Shown here one piece after another: positions 45,140-54,283 of a stretch of 64,000 nt of DNA (position 1 is its first letter; the number at the start of each line of letters is the position of its first letter). Source of the stretch: Cognataquiflexum rubidum (GTDB lineage Bacteria; Bacteroidota; Bacteroidia; Cytophagales; Cyclobacteriaceae). The DNA lies in assembly GCF_022538115.1 (NCBI RefSeq), contig NZ_JAKZAL010000021.1, positions 26,398 through 90,397 of the forward strand, in the 5' to 3' direction. The position numbers were made by a program, and so were the translations under genes. The notes beneath the pieces are model-generated. The model searched no databases. It was not told the DNA's origin and worked only from the letters and a program-made list of their open reading frames with translations.

Positions 45140-47839
45140 ATGAGATTGATATCCTTTTCACTGATTTTTGTTTTTTCATGTGTGGCAAGCTTTGCCCAAA
45201 AGCAGTTAAAGCCCATATTGGAGGTGCCTGGAAAGTCTGAAATTTGTATCATCGATGAAAACGGAACCTCAGTACTGCCAAGTGGCCGTACCTTGACTCC
45301 CGCCGGAGATCTGATAAGAATTACCCATGATCCTTTTGGTTTGGCCATTTCTCCGGATGGTAAGAAAGCGATAAGCCTGCACAACGGTGTTTTCACAGTG
45401 ATCCATACTGCTGACTTGAATGCTTCCAGGGTTCCGAGTTATGACAATACAATCGTATCTCCCCTCTCAAATGGTTCCTTCCTTGGAGTAGCTTTTGGCC
45501 CGGACAGTAAGACCATATACCTCAGCGGAGGGGATAATGGAGCTGTGATAGTTTACGATATCGAGCAAATGAGACGTATTGATTCCATTTCTCTCAATGG
45601 GATGGTTAATGGTAAAAATTTTGAGGACAGCTTTACCTCAGATTTATTGTACCAAAACAACGAGTTGCTGGTTTTGGACCGAGGCAATTTTAGGATGGTA
45701 AGGTACGATCTATACCAAAAGAAAATAACAGCATCGATTCCGGTGGGAAGACAGCCATTTGGCTTAGCCGTCAGCCCTGATCATAAAAAAGCTTTTGTAG
45801 CAAATGTGGGTATGTACTCCTATCCTTTGATAGAAGGATTGACAGAAGAAAACTATGATGAGATGCTCATTTCTAGACATCCATACGCTGATAATTCCAA
45901 AGAGTCTATAGAAGGCACCACCGTGGAAGGTAAAACCATCCCTGGTGTTGGAGATCCTTTATCGCCGGATGCCATGAGTGTATTTACGATAGACCTGATG
46001 ACCAATAAAGTTATTGACAAGTTCAAAACAGGCTATCAAATTGGTGAAATGGTAGAAGACGCGGAAGTCGTGGGCGGGGCAAGTCCCAACTCCATCGCTG
46101 TCGGCAAACAATACATATATGTCACCAATGCCACCAACGATAACGTCGCTGTGATTGACCATAAAAATGGCAAGATAGTGAAACACATCCCTGTCGAAAT
46201 AGACCCAAGAATCGACCGCTATCGAGGATCAATACCTTTTGGCATCACCTTGAGTAAAGATGAAAAGACATTGTACGTGGCATTATTGGGGATGAATGCG
46301 GTGGCAGTAATAGACATTCCAAGTGAAAAAACGGTGGGCTTGATCCCGACAGGTTGGGGTCCCACCCGAGTAAGAATATCTGGAGACGGTAAAGAGATGT
46401 ATGTCATTTCTTGTAGGGGCCTAGGTGCCGGTCCAAATGGAGGGGAAGGCTTCGTAGCCCCGCCTCAGGGAACTTATATTGGAGATATCCAATTGGGAAG
46501 TTTTCAAAAAATCACTATGCCTACTACAGCTCAATTGGAAACATACACAAAGCAAACTATTGAAAATACTTTTAGGGAAGTGATGGCTGATCCGATGGAT
46601 CCAAATCCATTGCCCATCTTCCCCGGAGCAAAAGAAAGTCCCATCAAACACATCGTCTACATCACCAAAGAAAACAGGACATTTGATGAGGTATTCGGAC
46701 AAATGGAAGGAGCAAATGGGGATAAAAGTCTTGCCAGATTTGGTGTCGATTGTGAGTACACCCTTCCTGATAGCCTAAGATCAGGCATAGAAAACATGAA
46801 AGTGACCCCCAATCACAAAAAGGCAGCCAGCCAATTTGCCTTCAGTGACAACTTTTATTGTGACAGTGATGCCTCTATTCATGGTCATCATTGGATGGTA
46901 GGGGTAATTCCAAACGAATGGGTAGAGGCCAATTCCAGCGTCGATAAGACCGCAAAGCTTTTTTCAACAGCACCCGGTAGAAGATTTCCCGGTTCAACCG
47001 GAAGCATGGACCCTGAAGATTATGCAGAAATCGGCGGACTCTGGGAAGCAATCGAACGGAAAGGATTGGAGTTTTATAATTTTGGAGAAGCCAATGAAAC
47101 CGCCCATGTAAGGGAAACTTGGTCAGACACGCTTACCGGTGCAGCCCATGGTGTCATGGTGCCCATGCAAAAGGCCTTGTATTCAAGGACAAGCACCAAT
47201 TACGCCGGGTATAACATGAACATTCCTGATCAATTTAGGATGAATCAATTTGAAGAAGAATTTACCAAAATGTGGATCAATGGCAAAGAGGAAATGCCAG
47301 CCTTGATTGCTGTTCAAATCCCAAATGACCACTCAGCTTCACCAAGACCTGAAGACGGCTATTTCTCAAGTGCTTCTTTTGTCGCTGACAACGACCTTGC
47401 TGTTGGCAGAATTTTACATTTCCTGTCACGCACCAAATATTGGAACGAGATGCTGGTCATCATCACCGAGGACGATCCTCAGGGTGGAGTAGATCATATT
47501 GATGCGCACCGCAGTATCTTGATGATGGCTGGACCATATGTGAAAAGAGGTCATATTAGCCATACCCATGCCAATTTTGGTTCTATACTCAAGACGATTT
47601 ACAACATTCTTGGCGTTCCCTATGTCAACCAATATGATGTAACTGCTTCTCTGCTCCAGGACTTTTTTACACCATTTCCGGATTTTACACCTTATACCGT
47701 TGAGCCCCATGACCCGAGAGTTTTCAATGCCGACAAGGCCATGCAAAAATACAATAAATGGGTTGACTGGAAATCCATCATGCAAGGTCCCGAAATGGAC
47801 GATGTAAGCACGATTAAGAAGGAATTTAAAAATAATTAA
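45140..47839 (+). CDS. Beta-propeller (YncE-like)/phosphoesterase fusion 2
   Basis: 899 aa, signal peptide ending at SFAQ, no lipobox. The N-terminal propeller contains repeats such as GVAFGPDSKTIYLSGGDNG, GLAVSPDHKKAFVANVG and ITLSKDEKTLYVALLGMN. The C-terminal phosphoesterase has YITKENRTFDEVFGQM, DSDASIHGHHWMVG, QIPNDHSASPRPEDG and TEDDPQGGVDHIDAHRS. Architecture as in the 40510 gene but clearly diverged and differently localised (periplasmic or secreted rather than lipid-anchored). Confidence 0.9.
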   Translation: MRLISFSLIFVFSCVASFAQKQLKPILEVPGKSEICIIDENGTSVLPSGRTLTPAGDLIRITHDPFGLAISPDGKKAISLHNGVFTVIHTADLNASRVPSYDNTIVSPLSNGSFLGVAFGPDSKTIYLSGGDNGAVIVYDIEQMRRIDSISLNGMVNGKNFEDSFTSDLLYQNNELLVLDRGNFRMVRYDLYQKKITASIPVGRQPFGLAVSPDHKKAFVANVGMYSYPLIEGLTEENYDEMLISRHPYADNSKESIEGTTVEGKTIPGVGDPLSPDAMSVFTIDLMTNKVIDKFKTGYQIGEMVEDAEVVGGASPNSIAVGKQYIYVTNATNDNVAVIDHKNGKIVKHIPVEIDPRIDRYRGSIPFGITLSKDEKTLYVALLGMNAVAVIDIPSEKTVGLIPTGWGPTRVRISGDGKEMYVISCRGLGAGPNGGEGFVAPPQGTYIGDIQLGSFQKITMPTTAQLETYTKQTIENTFREVMADPMDPNPLPIFPGAKESPIKHIVYITKENRTFDEVFGQMEGANGDKSLARFGVDCEYTLPDSLRSGIENMKVTPNHKKAASQFAFSDNFYCDSDASIHGHHWMVGVIPNEWVEANSSVDKTAKLFSTAPGRRFPGSTGSMDPEDYAEIGGLWEAIERKGLEFYNFGEANETAHVRETWSDTLTGAAHGVMVPMQKALYSRTSTNYAGYNMNIPDQFRMNQFEEEFTKMWINGKEEMPALIAVQIPNDHSASPRPEDGYFSSASFVADNDLAVGRILHFLSRTKYWNEMLVIITEDDPQGGVDHIDAHRSILMMAGPYVKRGHISHTHANFGSILKTIYNILGVPYVNQYDVTASLLQDFFTPFPDFTPYTVEPHDPRVFNADKAMQKYNKWVDWKSIMQGPEMDDVSTIKKEFKNN

Positions 47840-47916
47840 AACTCGGTCGCTTATTTTGAGTCCTCTGTTTTTATTTCCACTGGCAATAATTGTTTTTAGA
47901 ATTAACGATTTAAAGA

Positions 47917-47941
47917 CACTGCTTTTAGCAGTGCTTTTTTT
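47917..47941 (+). terminator. Terminator hairpin, first element of repeat copy A
   Basis: CACTGC-TTTTA-GCAGTG followed by a T-rich tract, 77 bp after the fusion 2 stop codon. The same hairpin is present at 32402-32427 and, with a changed loop, at 58790-58814. Confidence 0.75.
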
Positions 47942-48030
47942 GCCTTAGCCAAAACAAACTCCAGTGAAGTGCAGGTCATTTGAATCCTTGTATTGTTAAA
48001 ATAAAAGTTTGTCAGACCCTTAAATGACTG

Positions 48031-48154
48031 TAATTTGATAATCTTTCAAAAGAAGAATTGATTGAAATACCCAGTACTTTTGGGCATCCAATACATGGAT
48101 ACTTTTTTAGCTGAATAGGTAATAGGCACTGTCACGACGGTGCCTATTTTTTTT
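48031..48154 (+). ncRNA. Candidate small RNA unit, copy A
   Basis: Conserved with 58907-59031. Begins with TAATTTGATAATC (-7-box-like), contains TACTTTTGGGCATCC with an ATCC/GGAT mini-hairpin, the near-invariant stretch CTGAATAGGTAAT, and ends in a 13-bp stem (AATAGGCACTGTC with GACGGTGCCTATT, 48121-48148) followed by eight T residues. In the other copy the stem differs in sequence but still pairs, which suggests selection for structure. No protein-coding potential. Could also be a mobile repeat rather than a functional RNA. Confidence 0.35.
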
Positions 48155-48180
48155 CCTTTTTATACCGAGAGAAAATCAAA

Positions 48181-48285
48181 AAGAGGAGGCGACGGACTAC
48201 GTAGTGGTCAAATATGGGTAGCCCCGAGTAAGGAACGCAACTCGGGAAAAGAAACGAGAACAACGATTCCGGTTTTTGGCCGAGG
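48181..48285. repeat. Double-hairpin REP-like repeat, copy A
   Basis: Two adjacent palindromes: GACTACGTAGTGGTC (48195-48209) and CCCGAGT-N10-ACTCGGG (48223-48246), followed by a conserved tail (AAAAGAAACGAGAACAACGA then TTCCGGTTTTTGGCC). Copies at 49392-49480 and 59080-59181. Not obviously coding on either strand. Confidence 0.7.
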
Positions 48286-48510
48286 ATATTCAAATAGAGA
48301 ATTAGGGGTTTTGTCAAAAACAGGGGAGTTCTAATTTCCACCTGCGTTATTCAAAAAGAATGAATAATTCAGAATAATGAATTATGAATGGAAGTAGCAG
48401 CGTGTCCTTGGCATTTATTGCCACCTGCTTTAGCTGGTGGTTAAGGAATTGGAAGAGGCAATTGGGCTTTAGCCAAAAGAAAAGGAATAGATTAATATGA
48501 GACCAAACAA

Positions 48511-48586
48511 GGATTGAACTTCTCAGAATTGGGATTTCAAATCCCAAAAAATAAAAGGGTGGAATTCCAAATTCCATCCAGTAGAA
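48511..48586. repeat. Paired-palindrome repeat, copy 1
   Basis: GGGATTTCAAATCCC (48531-48545) followed by a second imperfect palindrome around GGTGGAATT (48558-48578). The same arrangement, with a better second palindrome, is at 49276-49347. Confidence 0.6.
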
Positions 48587-48635
48587 GAAAGTAGCCCAGG
48601 TAAATTCCCGACTCAGGCTTTTAGTGGGTTGGGTA

Positions 48636-49058
48636 TCAACGGACAACATCCCATCTCTGGACAATATCAGAGCCATTCTCAGAAAACGTGAATATCACAG
48701 AGTCATTGCCACTATCTAGTTCATATTGGTATACCGATTCACTTTGATCCTCCCTTTGGAAAACAATGGTTTCCTGATTGGGATCAATGATAAAAAATCC
48801 CTGGCCTATCTGTCTGGCACCCTCTCTGTAAGTAAACTTCCCTCTAAAATCACTGCTGTCTTCGTCGGGAACAAACTCCAAAATCCTGCAGCAGTTTACA
48901 GTCAAGTCACTGATTCCGTTTATAGACTCACCCGAGATTTCCCATGGGCCAAGCACCCAAACATCATTTAACCTGTCATTAGGGTACTTGATCTCCTCAT
49001 CAATGCATGTGGTGGCCATCAGCAAGGGCAGGAGTATGATGAATCTTAGGATTTTCAT
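48636..49058 (-). CDS. Putative lipoprotein, lipocalin-like, unknown function
   Basis: 140 aa. Lipoprotein signal MKILRFIILLPLLMATTC (C18). The body is a beta-rich series of strands (VWVLGPWEISGESI, FRGKFTYREGARQIGQGFFII, SVYQYELDSGNDSVIFTF) resembling small lipocalin-like proteins. Isolated gene in a repeat-rich stretch; no conserved partner. Its 5' end and the following 718 bp (49059-49776) carry only repeats. Confidence 0.7.
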   Translation of the reverse strand: MKILRFIILLPLLMATTCIDEEIKYPNDRLNDVWVLGPWEISGESINGISDLTVNCCRILEFVPDEDSSDFRGKFTYREGARQIGQGFFIIDPNQETIVFQREDQSESVYQYELDSGNDSVIFTFSENGSDIVQRWDVVR

Positions 49059-49275
49059 TTGACTTAATTTTAATTTTTAAAGATAATCTCTATAGCAGAA
49101 TTTGTCTTACAAAAGGTATTACCAAAACATTACCAATAGGGTCCCTTCTTTTCAAGGTATACTTTGGAAGTACCCCCATGAGGCAAAATAGTTCGATCTC
49201 CCCTGTTCTCGGGAATGGCATTTCAGTGGATTGGAAAGAATACAGGACTTTTTATTTAACGAACTGAAGGCCGGG

Positions 49276-49347
49276 CTTGAATTTCTCAGAATTGGGATTT
49301 CAAATCCCTAAAAAATAAAAGGGTGGGATTACAAATCCCACCCAGTC
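49276..49347. repeat. Paired-palindrome repeat, copy 2
   Basis: GGGATTTCAAATCCC (49294-49308) and GGGTGGGATT-ACA-AATCCCACCC (49321-49343), both perfect. The preceding TTCTCAGAATT is shared with copy 1 at 48521. Confidence 0.6.
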
Positions 49348-49380
49348 TAATTTCATTTGTCTAAACTACACCCAAAAGGG

Positions 49381-49480
49381 GGGCGACGATAGACCACGAA
49401 GTGGTCAAATATGGGTAGCCCCGAGTAAGGAACGCAACCCGGGTAAAGATACGAGAACAACGATTCCGGTTTTTGGCCGA
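49381..49480. repeat. Double-hairpin REP-like repeat, copy B
   Basis: GACCACGAAGTGGTC (49392-49406), then CCCCGAGT...ACCCGGG, then the conserved ACGAGAACAACGATTCCGG tail. This copy lacks the preceding small-RNA-like unit found with copies A and C. Further right, 49634-49678 contains a TTGCGACCTTTGCGAACCC string that recurs in similar form at 58540-58577. Confidence 0.65.
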
Positions 49481-49776
49481 AAAATGAAAACAGTTGCAAT
49501 AGCCTTCCGCCAAAAACAGGGAAGGTCAAAATCCTTTGCACACTTTTCGAAACCATCCTTTCCCTTGGAGTTAAATTATTATGGAATTCTTCTCTGTGCA
49601 CACTGTGACATCAGTGGTATATTCAAAACTTTTCATTGCGACCTTTGCGAACCCTAAGCTGTCATTGCGACTAAAAATTTAAAGAGGATGAATTTTGTGA
49701 GCAAAAGCTCCATCAGTGAATAAACGCAAAGTGCCTGTCTTCCGGAGGCAGGGAAAGGATAAAATAGCAATTGTCT

Positions 49777-50016
49777 TCAAACCGTCTTTTTGTCCGGATT
49801 GGGAATTTTTAAATTTAAATTCTGCATGAAATCATCCAATTCATTTTGACCCAATTCTTCCCCATTCACTGCTCTAACCCCTCCTGACCAAACGGCCTTG
49901 ATCACCTGTTTCGTTTTTTCCTTCGGACAATCGCATCCATTCCCCCACTCTACATAAGGATAATCCTCGGTGAAGGTGAAATATTCAGCATAGCTCAAGA
50001 TCGGACCTTCTACCAA
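49777..50016 (-). pseudogene. Probable gene fragment, unknown
   Basis: An open stretch of about 79 codons with protein-like composition (ILSYAEYFTFTEDYPYVEWGNGCDCP...) but no ATG: the frame begins after a stop at about 50031 and offers only a TTG. Best read as the 3' remnant of a lost gene. No family recognised. Confidence 0.35.
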
Positions 50017-50122
50017 GGGCTGAAGGGTTCAATCCTTTAAAATCAAACTTGAGCTGTCAATTTGACGGTTTTGGACAAAGATTTATTCCTATTTAAATGA
50101 TTTTTCGTATGCTTGTTGAGCT

Positions 50123-51124
50123 ATGAATAGAATTGAAAGATTATTACCCATCATCCTTTCCTTGCTGCTGCCGGGACTCAGTATTATAAGCAATAGGGGT
50201 GATCTTGATCCAATACAAGCTTTTCCAAAATACCTGTTAAGTGTCTTATTTCTATATTCTATTTGGCAGTTAAACGACTACCAATTCAAGCACCCGGACT
50301 GGTTCATTTTTAGAGTTGGGGAAACCAAAATGGTGAAAGCCGTATTCGTGGTGACCAATCTCCTATACATCATCTTTATTTTAGTCTTGGATTATTTCCT
50401 TTTGCCATCATGGATAAGTCTATCTTCTGCCGTACCCATATGGGTTGTGGCAACCAGACTTACTATGGCCTCCTTGATCTTTGCAGTGTTCCAACAAGCA
50501 CTGAAAATGACCAAGCAGCAGGAGTCTCTTTATGCGCAAAACCTCCTGCTTCAGACTGAGAAGCTAAAATCTGAACTGGAAACTATGAAGCAGCAGATCA
50601 ACCCACATTTTTTATTCAACAGCTTAAACACATTGATTGATTTGATTGAAGAGGATCAAAAAAAAGCTGTTGGCTTTGTCAGGGTTTTCTCGAATCTGTA
50701 CCGGGTGGTTTTACAAAGCAGCAGACGGGATTTTGTTTTTCTCGAGGATGAGCTGACCTTTTTAAATGATTATTGGGAGTTGCTGAAAATCCGGTTTAAC
50801 GGGGCGGTTCATCTCGAAGTGAATATCCCTGACGAAATGCGTAAGGTGCTGATCCCTCCACTTTCTTTGCAACTCTTGATCGAAAATGCAGTCAAGCACA
50901 ACCAAGCTACCAACGAAAATCCGCTCCGGATCGAAGTATTTGAGACCAAGAATACTTTAGTCATTCAAAACAATATCAATCCCAAACCTTTTGTATCATA
51001 CAGTGAGGGACTAGGTCTTGAAAATTTACAGAAACGTTTTTCATTGCTAGTAGCCCCTATCGAGTACGGTGAAGATAATGAGTTGTTTAAAGTGATTTTG
51101 CCATTAAAAAAGAAACAATTATGA
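50123..51124 (+). CDS. LytS-type sensor histidine kinase
   Basis: 333 aa. Four membrane helices (about 8-22, 38-50, 71-92, 104-124), a short coiled coil (130-156) and a His_kinase domain with phosphoacceptor H162 in QQINPHFLFNSLNTL; the ATPase part shows LIENAVKHN and GLGLENLQKRF. The stop overlaps the response regulator start (ATGA). Confidence 0.92.
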   Translation: MNRIERLLPIILSLLLPGLSIISNRGDLDPIQAFPKYLLSVLFLYSIWQLNDYQFKHPDWFIFRVGETKMVKAVFVVTNLLYIIFILVLDYFLLPSWISLSSAVPIWVVATRLTMASLIFAVFQQALKMTKQQESLYAQNLLLQTEKLKSELETMKQQINPHFLFNSLNTLIDLIEEDQKKAVGFVRVFSNLYRVVLQSSRRDFVFLEDELTFLNDYWELLKIRFNGAVHLEVNIPDEMRKVLIPPLSLQLLIENAVKHNQATNENPLRIEVFETKNTLVIQNNINPKPFVSYSEGLGLENLQKRFSLLVAPIEYGEDNELFKVILPLKKKQL

Positions 51125-51894
51125 GCCTCATAATTAAGATTCTAATCGTTGAAGATGAAGATATTGCCGTAAAACGACTTTTGAAAGAGTTGGAAAAGCT
51201 TCCTATAAGGTTTGAAGTGATAGGTGCAGTAAATAGTGTTCAAGGTTTTCTGGATTGGATGCGGACACGACAGGAAGCAGATTTGATTTTTATGGACATC
51301 CATCTTACTGATGGGCTTAGTTTTGAGATTTTCAAGCACGTGGAGGTTTCTATACCCGTAATTTTCACTACTGCTTACGATGAATATGCCTTGCAGGCCT
51401 TTAAAGTGAAAGGATTGGATTATATTCTTAAACCGATAGATCCCACAGAACTGGAGAAAGCCATTAACCATTATCTGGCATCATATAAAGATTATAACCG
51501 TCAAAATTACATGCATCAATTGTTAACCTTGGCCAGGGAATTTAAACCGGACAGCTACCGTTCGAGCTTTCTAGTCGATTTTAAGCGAAAAATGCACCTC
51601 GTGGATGTATCTGACGTGGCCTTCTTTTATGTTAAGGAAAGGGGATTATTCCTTCGAAAGAAGGACCAAAAGGAATATGTCATAGAATTTTTTCTGGATG
51701 AACTGGAGAAGCAATTGGATCCTACTATGTTCTTTAGGGCCAATCGTCAGTACTTGGTTGCACGATCTGCAATAGAAGAAATAGAACCTTATTTTACCGG
51801 ACGTTTATTGCTCAAGGTTCACCCTGAGCCACCTTCACCGATAATCATCAGCAAAGAGAAAGCTTCGGAATTTAAACGGTGGGCTGATTATTGA
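51121..51894 (+). CDS. LytTR-family response regulator
   Basis: 257 aa. Receiver domain (1-120) with phosphoacceptor D59 in LIFMDIHL and the conserved lysine in YILKPIDP; LytTR DNA-binding domain from about 155 with FFRANRQYLVARSAI. Cotranslated with the LytS-like kinase. LytTR regulators commonly control an adjacent exporter, here the TolC/HlyD/ABC genes downstream (inference). Confidence 0.93.
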   Translation: MSLIIKILIVEDEDIAVKRLLKELEKLPIRFEVIGAVNSVQGFLDWMRTRQEADLIFMDIHLTDGLSFEIFKHVEVSIPVIFTTAYDEYALQAFKVKGLDYILKPIDPTELEKAINHYLASYKDYNRQNYMHQLLTLAREFKPDSYRSSFLVDFKRKMHLVDVSDVAFFYVKERGLFLRKKDQKEYVIEFFLDELEKQLDPTMFFRANRQYLVARSAIEEIEPYFTGRLLLKVHPEPPSPIIISKEKASEFKRWADY

Positions 51895-52314
51895 TTTTGA
51901 TAAGTAAAGTCAATCATGAACTTTTTAGCTGCCTTGACCTTGAGTATCTTTCACTTGCTCATGCAGCAACTTTTCACCCAACAGACTGCCAAAGCCAGAG
52001 CAACCACACCCGCAGGTAACAATAGAAACTACCGGGATCATCACCTCCCAAATCTGCCTTCCTTTTCTAGCTGGGCTTTTATCAGTTGCGCAGGAGTCAT
52101 TTTTTAATTTTTTGCCAAAGAAGCCATCCATCAGGTAACAGTAAATCCTTGCACTGAAGTATTACCATGATGTAATACCTGAAGTGGGGAGGAGAGTCTT
52201 CTGATTTAGTCAGAAAAGGAAAGGTTCAACCCTTATTTTTTCTGCTTCAGCAACCTTAGCCTACTTTAAAAAAAGTATCCCATGTTATTTTGATTAAATA
52301 ATAATTCAAAATGT
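51895..52314. other. Intergenic; possible small Cys/Gly-rich peptide frame
   Basis: No confident gene. The minus strand has an ATG-started frame of 68 codons (52131-51925) with a charged start MDGFFGKKLKNDSC and a hydrophobic, cysteine-rich stretch VSIVTCGCGCSGFG; the plus strand also has a 63-codon frame over the same bases. Either may be chance. The position next to a LytTR regulator and exporter makes the peptide worth noting. Confidence 0.25.
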
Positions 52315-52743
52315 ATGGAAAAGGTGAATAAAGTAATAGTAACAATCTTTTTGGTTGTAGCCGCATTTCAGGCACATGCACAAGAATCAATCGAAGGAAT
52401 CTGGCTGACAGAGGAAGGGAACAGTAAGATTGAAATCTACCAAAAGGGCGACAACTCTTTTGGAAAAGTGGTTTGGCTGGAGCAACCTACAGACCAAAAT
52501 GGGAATCCCGTCACCGACCGAAACAACCCAAACAAGGATTTAAGAAATCGTCAGGTTTTGGGTATTGATATGTTAAAGGACCTTCAATATCGAAACGGAA
52601 AGTGGTACGGTAAAATCTATGCTCCAAAGCGCGGATTGGAATTGGATGTGGAATTGGTTGGCTTAGGAAAGGAAAAAATGGAGTTGAATGTGTCTTACCG
52701 AGGGTTTACCCGCAAGCAAACCTGGACTCGGTCGACACTATAA
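52315..52743 (+). CDS. DUF2147 family periplasmic protein
   Basis: 142 aa, signal peptide ending at AHAQ. The body IEGIWLTEEGNSKIEIYQKGDNSFGKVVWL and KDLRNRQVLGIDMLKDLQYRNGKWYGKIYAPKRGLEL match DUF2147, a beta-barrel-like secreted family of unknown function. Separate from the exporter operon by 200 bp. Confidence 0.88.
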   Translation: MEKVNKVIVTIFLVVAAFQAHAQESIEGIWLTEEGNSKIEIYQKGDNSFGKVVWLEQPTDQNGNPVTDRNNPNKDLRNRQVLGIDMLKDLQYRNGKWYGKIYAPKRGLELDVELVGLGKEKMELNVSYRGFTRKQTWTRSTL

Positions 52744-52942
52744 TCTCGCAGATTCAAGTAGAATGAGAATGATACTGGTATTGCTAGCCCTGCCAATGAC
52801 CTAAGGGGATATATAACTATGTTGATGCTTTAATTGGTGTTACCCATAGACTTTTGCAAGGCTTTAAAACTGACTTTTATTTGGGCCATTTGCATTCTCC
52901 TATTTCAAATTCAGATCAAAATTGGAAAAGGAAATCGTTGAA

Positions 52943-54283
52943 ATGAAAAGAAAAATGACTATGATTTTTAAGCACTTTATGCTTTTGCTCTTTGTGATGC
53001 TGCCAATTTGGGCAGGTGCTCAAACCGAAACTTCGTTTGTTGAGGTAGCTTCTTTGGAAGAACTTATCAAGCTGACGAGAACGCAAAATCCTGATCTGAA
53101 GAGCTATTTGCTCAATGTGGAAAAAAGCAGTTATGAGGTTAAGGTTTCCAAAGCAACATTCTTGCCTTCAGTTACAGGCAGCTTCAATGGGCAAAAGAAT
53201 TTTGAGCTGCCCGTCACTCCCGTTCCTGGCGATTTCTTTGGCCAGCCAGGCGGTACCGTAAATGCACAATTTGGACAGGAATACGCTTACAATGCTGGCC
53301 TCAATTTATCGATGAGCCTCCTAGACTGGCAATCTGTTTTGAAGGTGAAAATGGCAAAGCTGACTTTTGAAACTGCGGAAGCACAACAAGACGCATACCT
53401 TCAAATACTTGACCAGCAGGTACACGCCAACTATTATTCTATGTTGATTTCCAAGCGAGCAATAGCCTTAGCTGAGAAGGATATGGAAATAGCCGACAGT
53501 ATCGCCTTGCTTAGCGAGCAGAAATTCAAAGAAGGCGTATTGGATGCCATTGCTTTGAACCAGGCAAGGATCAATTCCAATGTTACGAAGCAAAATCTAA
53601 ATAACAGTAGACAGCTATACAAGAATAGCAACAATGAGCTTAAGCTATTGCTAGGACTGCGAGAAGTAGATTCATTAAACGTTGGGGAAAATTTCCCCTA
53701 TAGTTTACCTCCGATGCTTATCAACAGTGAGTTGAAGCCAGATGAGAATATCAGACTTGCCGGTCTGAATCAGGAGCAAGCGGAAAACCAGGTTGACATT
53801 CAAAAATCCATGTTTGTTCCTAAGCTATCATTGTTTGGCTACTATGGTAGGCAGCAATTCAGGGAAGATTTTGGCCTTGAATTTGGAAACAACGCCTGGT
53901 CAAATTACAGCTACCTAGGACTTAATCTCTCTGTTCCCATATTCACCGGTTTTTCTAGCAAAAATAAACTTAAGGCTAGTAAGGTGGATCTGGAATGGGC
54001 TGAAAACGAACTCAATAAAGTAAATCTTGAAAGCGAGATCCAGGATGCCCGGCTGATGGAGGAGTATCATACGAGTCTGATCAATGCGAATCTTGCCAAA
54101 GAGGCATTCCTACTCTATGAAAAAAACGAAAGACTTACGCTTCAAAAATATTCAGAGGGTTTGATCAGTCTGGATCGCTATCTCTATGCCTTTGAGGATT
54201 ACCTGAAAGCTGAAAATGCATTTTTAAATTCTCTGTTGAACACTTATACCTATTACAGCCAAATTATTCCAAGAATCCAATGA
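52943..54283 (+). CDS. TolC-family outer-membrane efflux protein
   Basis: 446 aa from the ATG at 52943; an upstream TTG and further ATGs at 52955 and 52961 are alternatives. Signal peptide ending at AGAQ. Two OEP repeats with the coiled helices of TolC, for example SLEELIKLTRTQNPDLKSYLLNVEKS and LNLSVPIFTGFSSKNKLKASK. Its stop overlaps the HlyD-like start (ATGA). Outer-membrane channel of a tripartite exporter. Confidence 0.92.
   Translation: MKRKMTMIFKHFMLLLFVMLPIWAGAQTETSFVEVASLEELIKLTRTQNPDLKSYLLNVEKSSYEVKVSKATFLPSVTGSFNGQKNFELPVTPVPGDFFGQPGGTVNAQFGQEYAYNAGLNLSMSLLDWQSVLKVKMAKLTFETAEAQQDAYLQILDQQVHANYYSMLISKRAIALAEKDMEIADSIALLSEQKFKEGVLDAIALNQARINSNVTKQNLNNSRQLYKNSNNELKLLLGLREVDSLNVGENFPYSLPPMLINSELKPDENIRLAGLNQEQAENQVDIQKSMFVPKLSLFGYYGRQQFREDFGLEFGNNAWSNYSYLGLNLSVPIFTGFSSKNKLKASKVDLEWAENELNKVNLESEIQDARLMEEYHTSLINANLAKEAFLLYEKNERLTLQKYSEGLISLDRYLYAFEDYLKAENAFLNSLLNTYTYYSQIIPRIQ

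Noticed and set aside
48140..49601. Protein-like frames shared by the REP-like repeats (GQKPESLFSFL pattern)
   Set aside because: The conserved translation arises because the repeat DNA itself is conserved, including palindromes; frames lack consistent starts and are broken in copy C.
51916..52107. 63-codon plus-strand frame after the LytTR regulator
   Set aside because: Overlaps an opposite-strand frame of similar length and shows no domain; kept only as part of the intergenic note.
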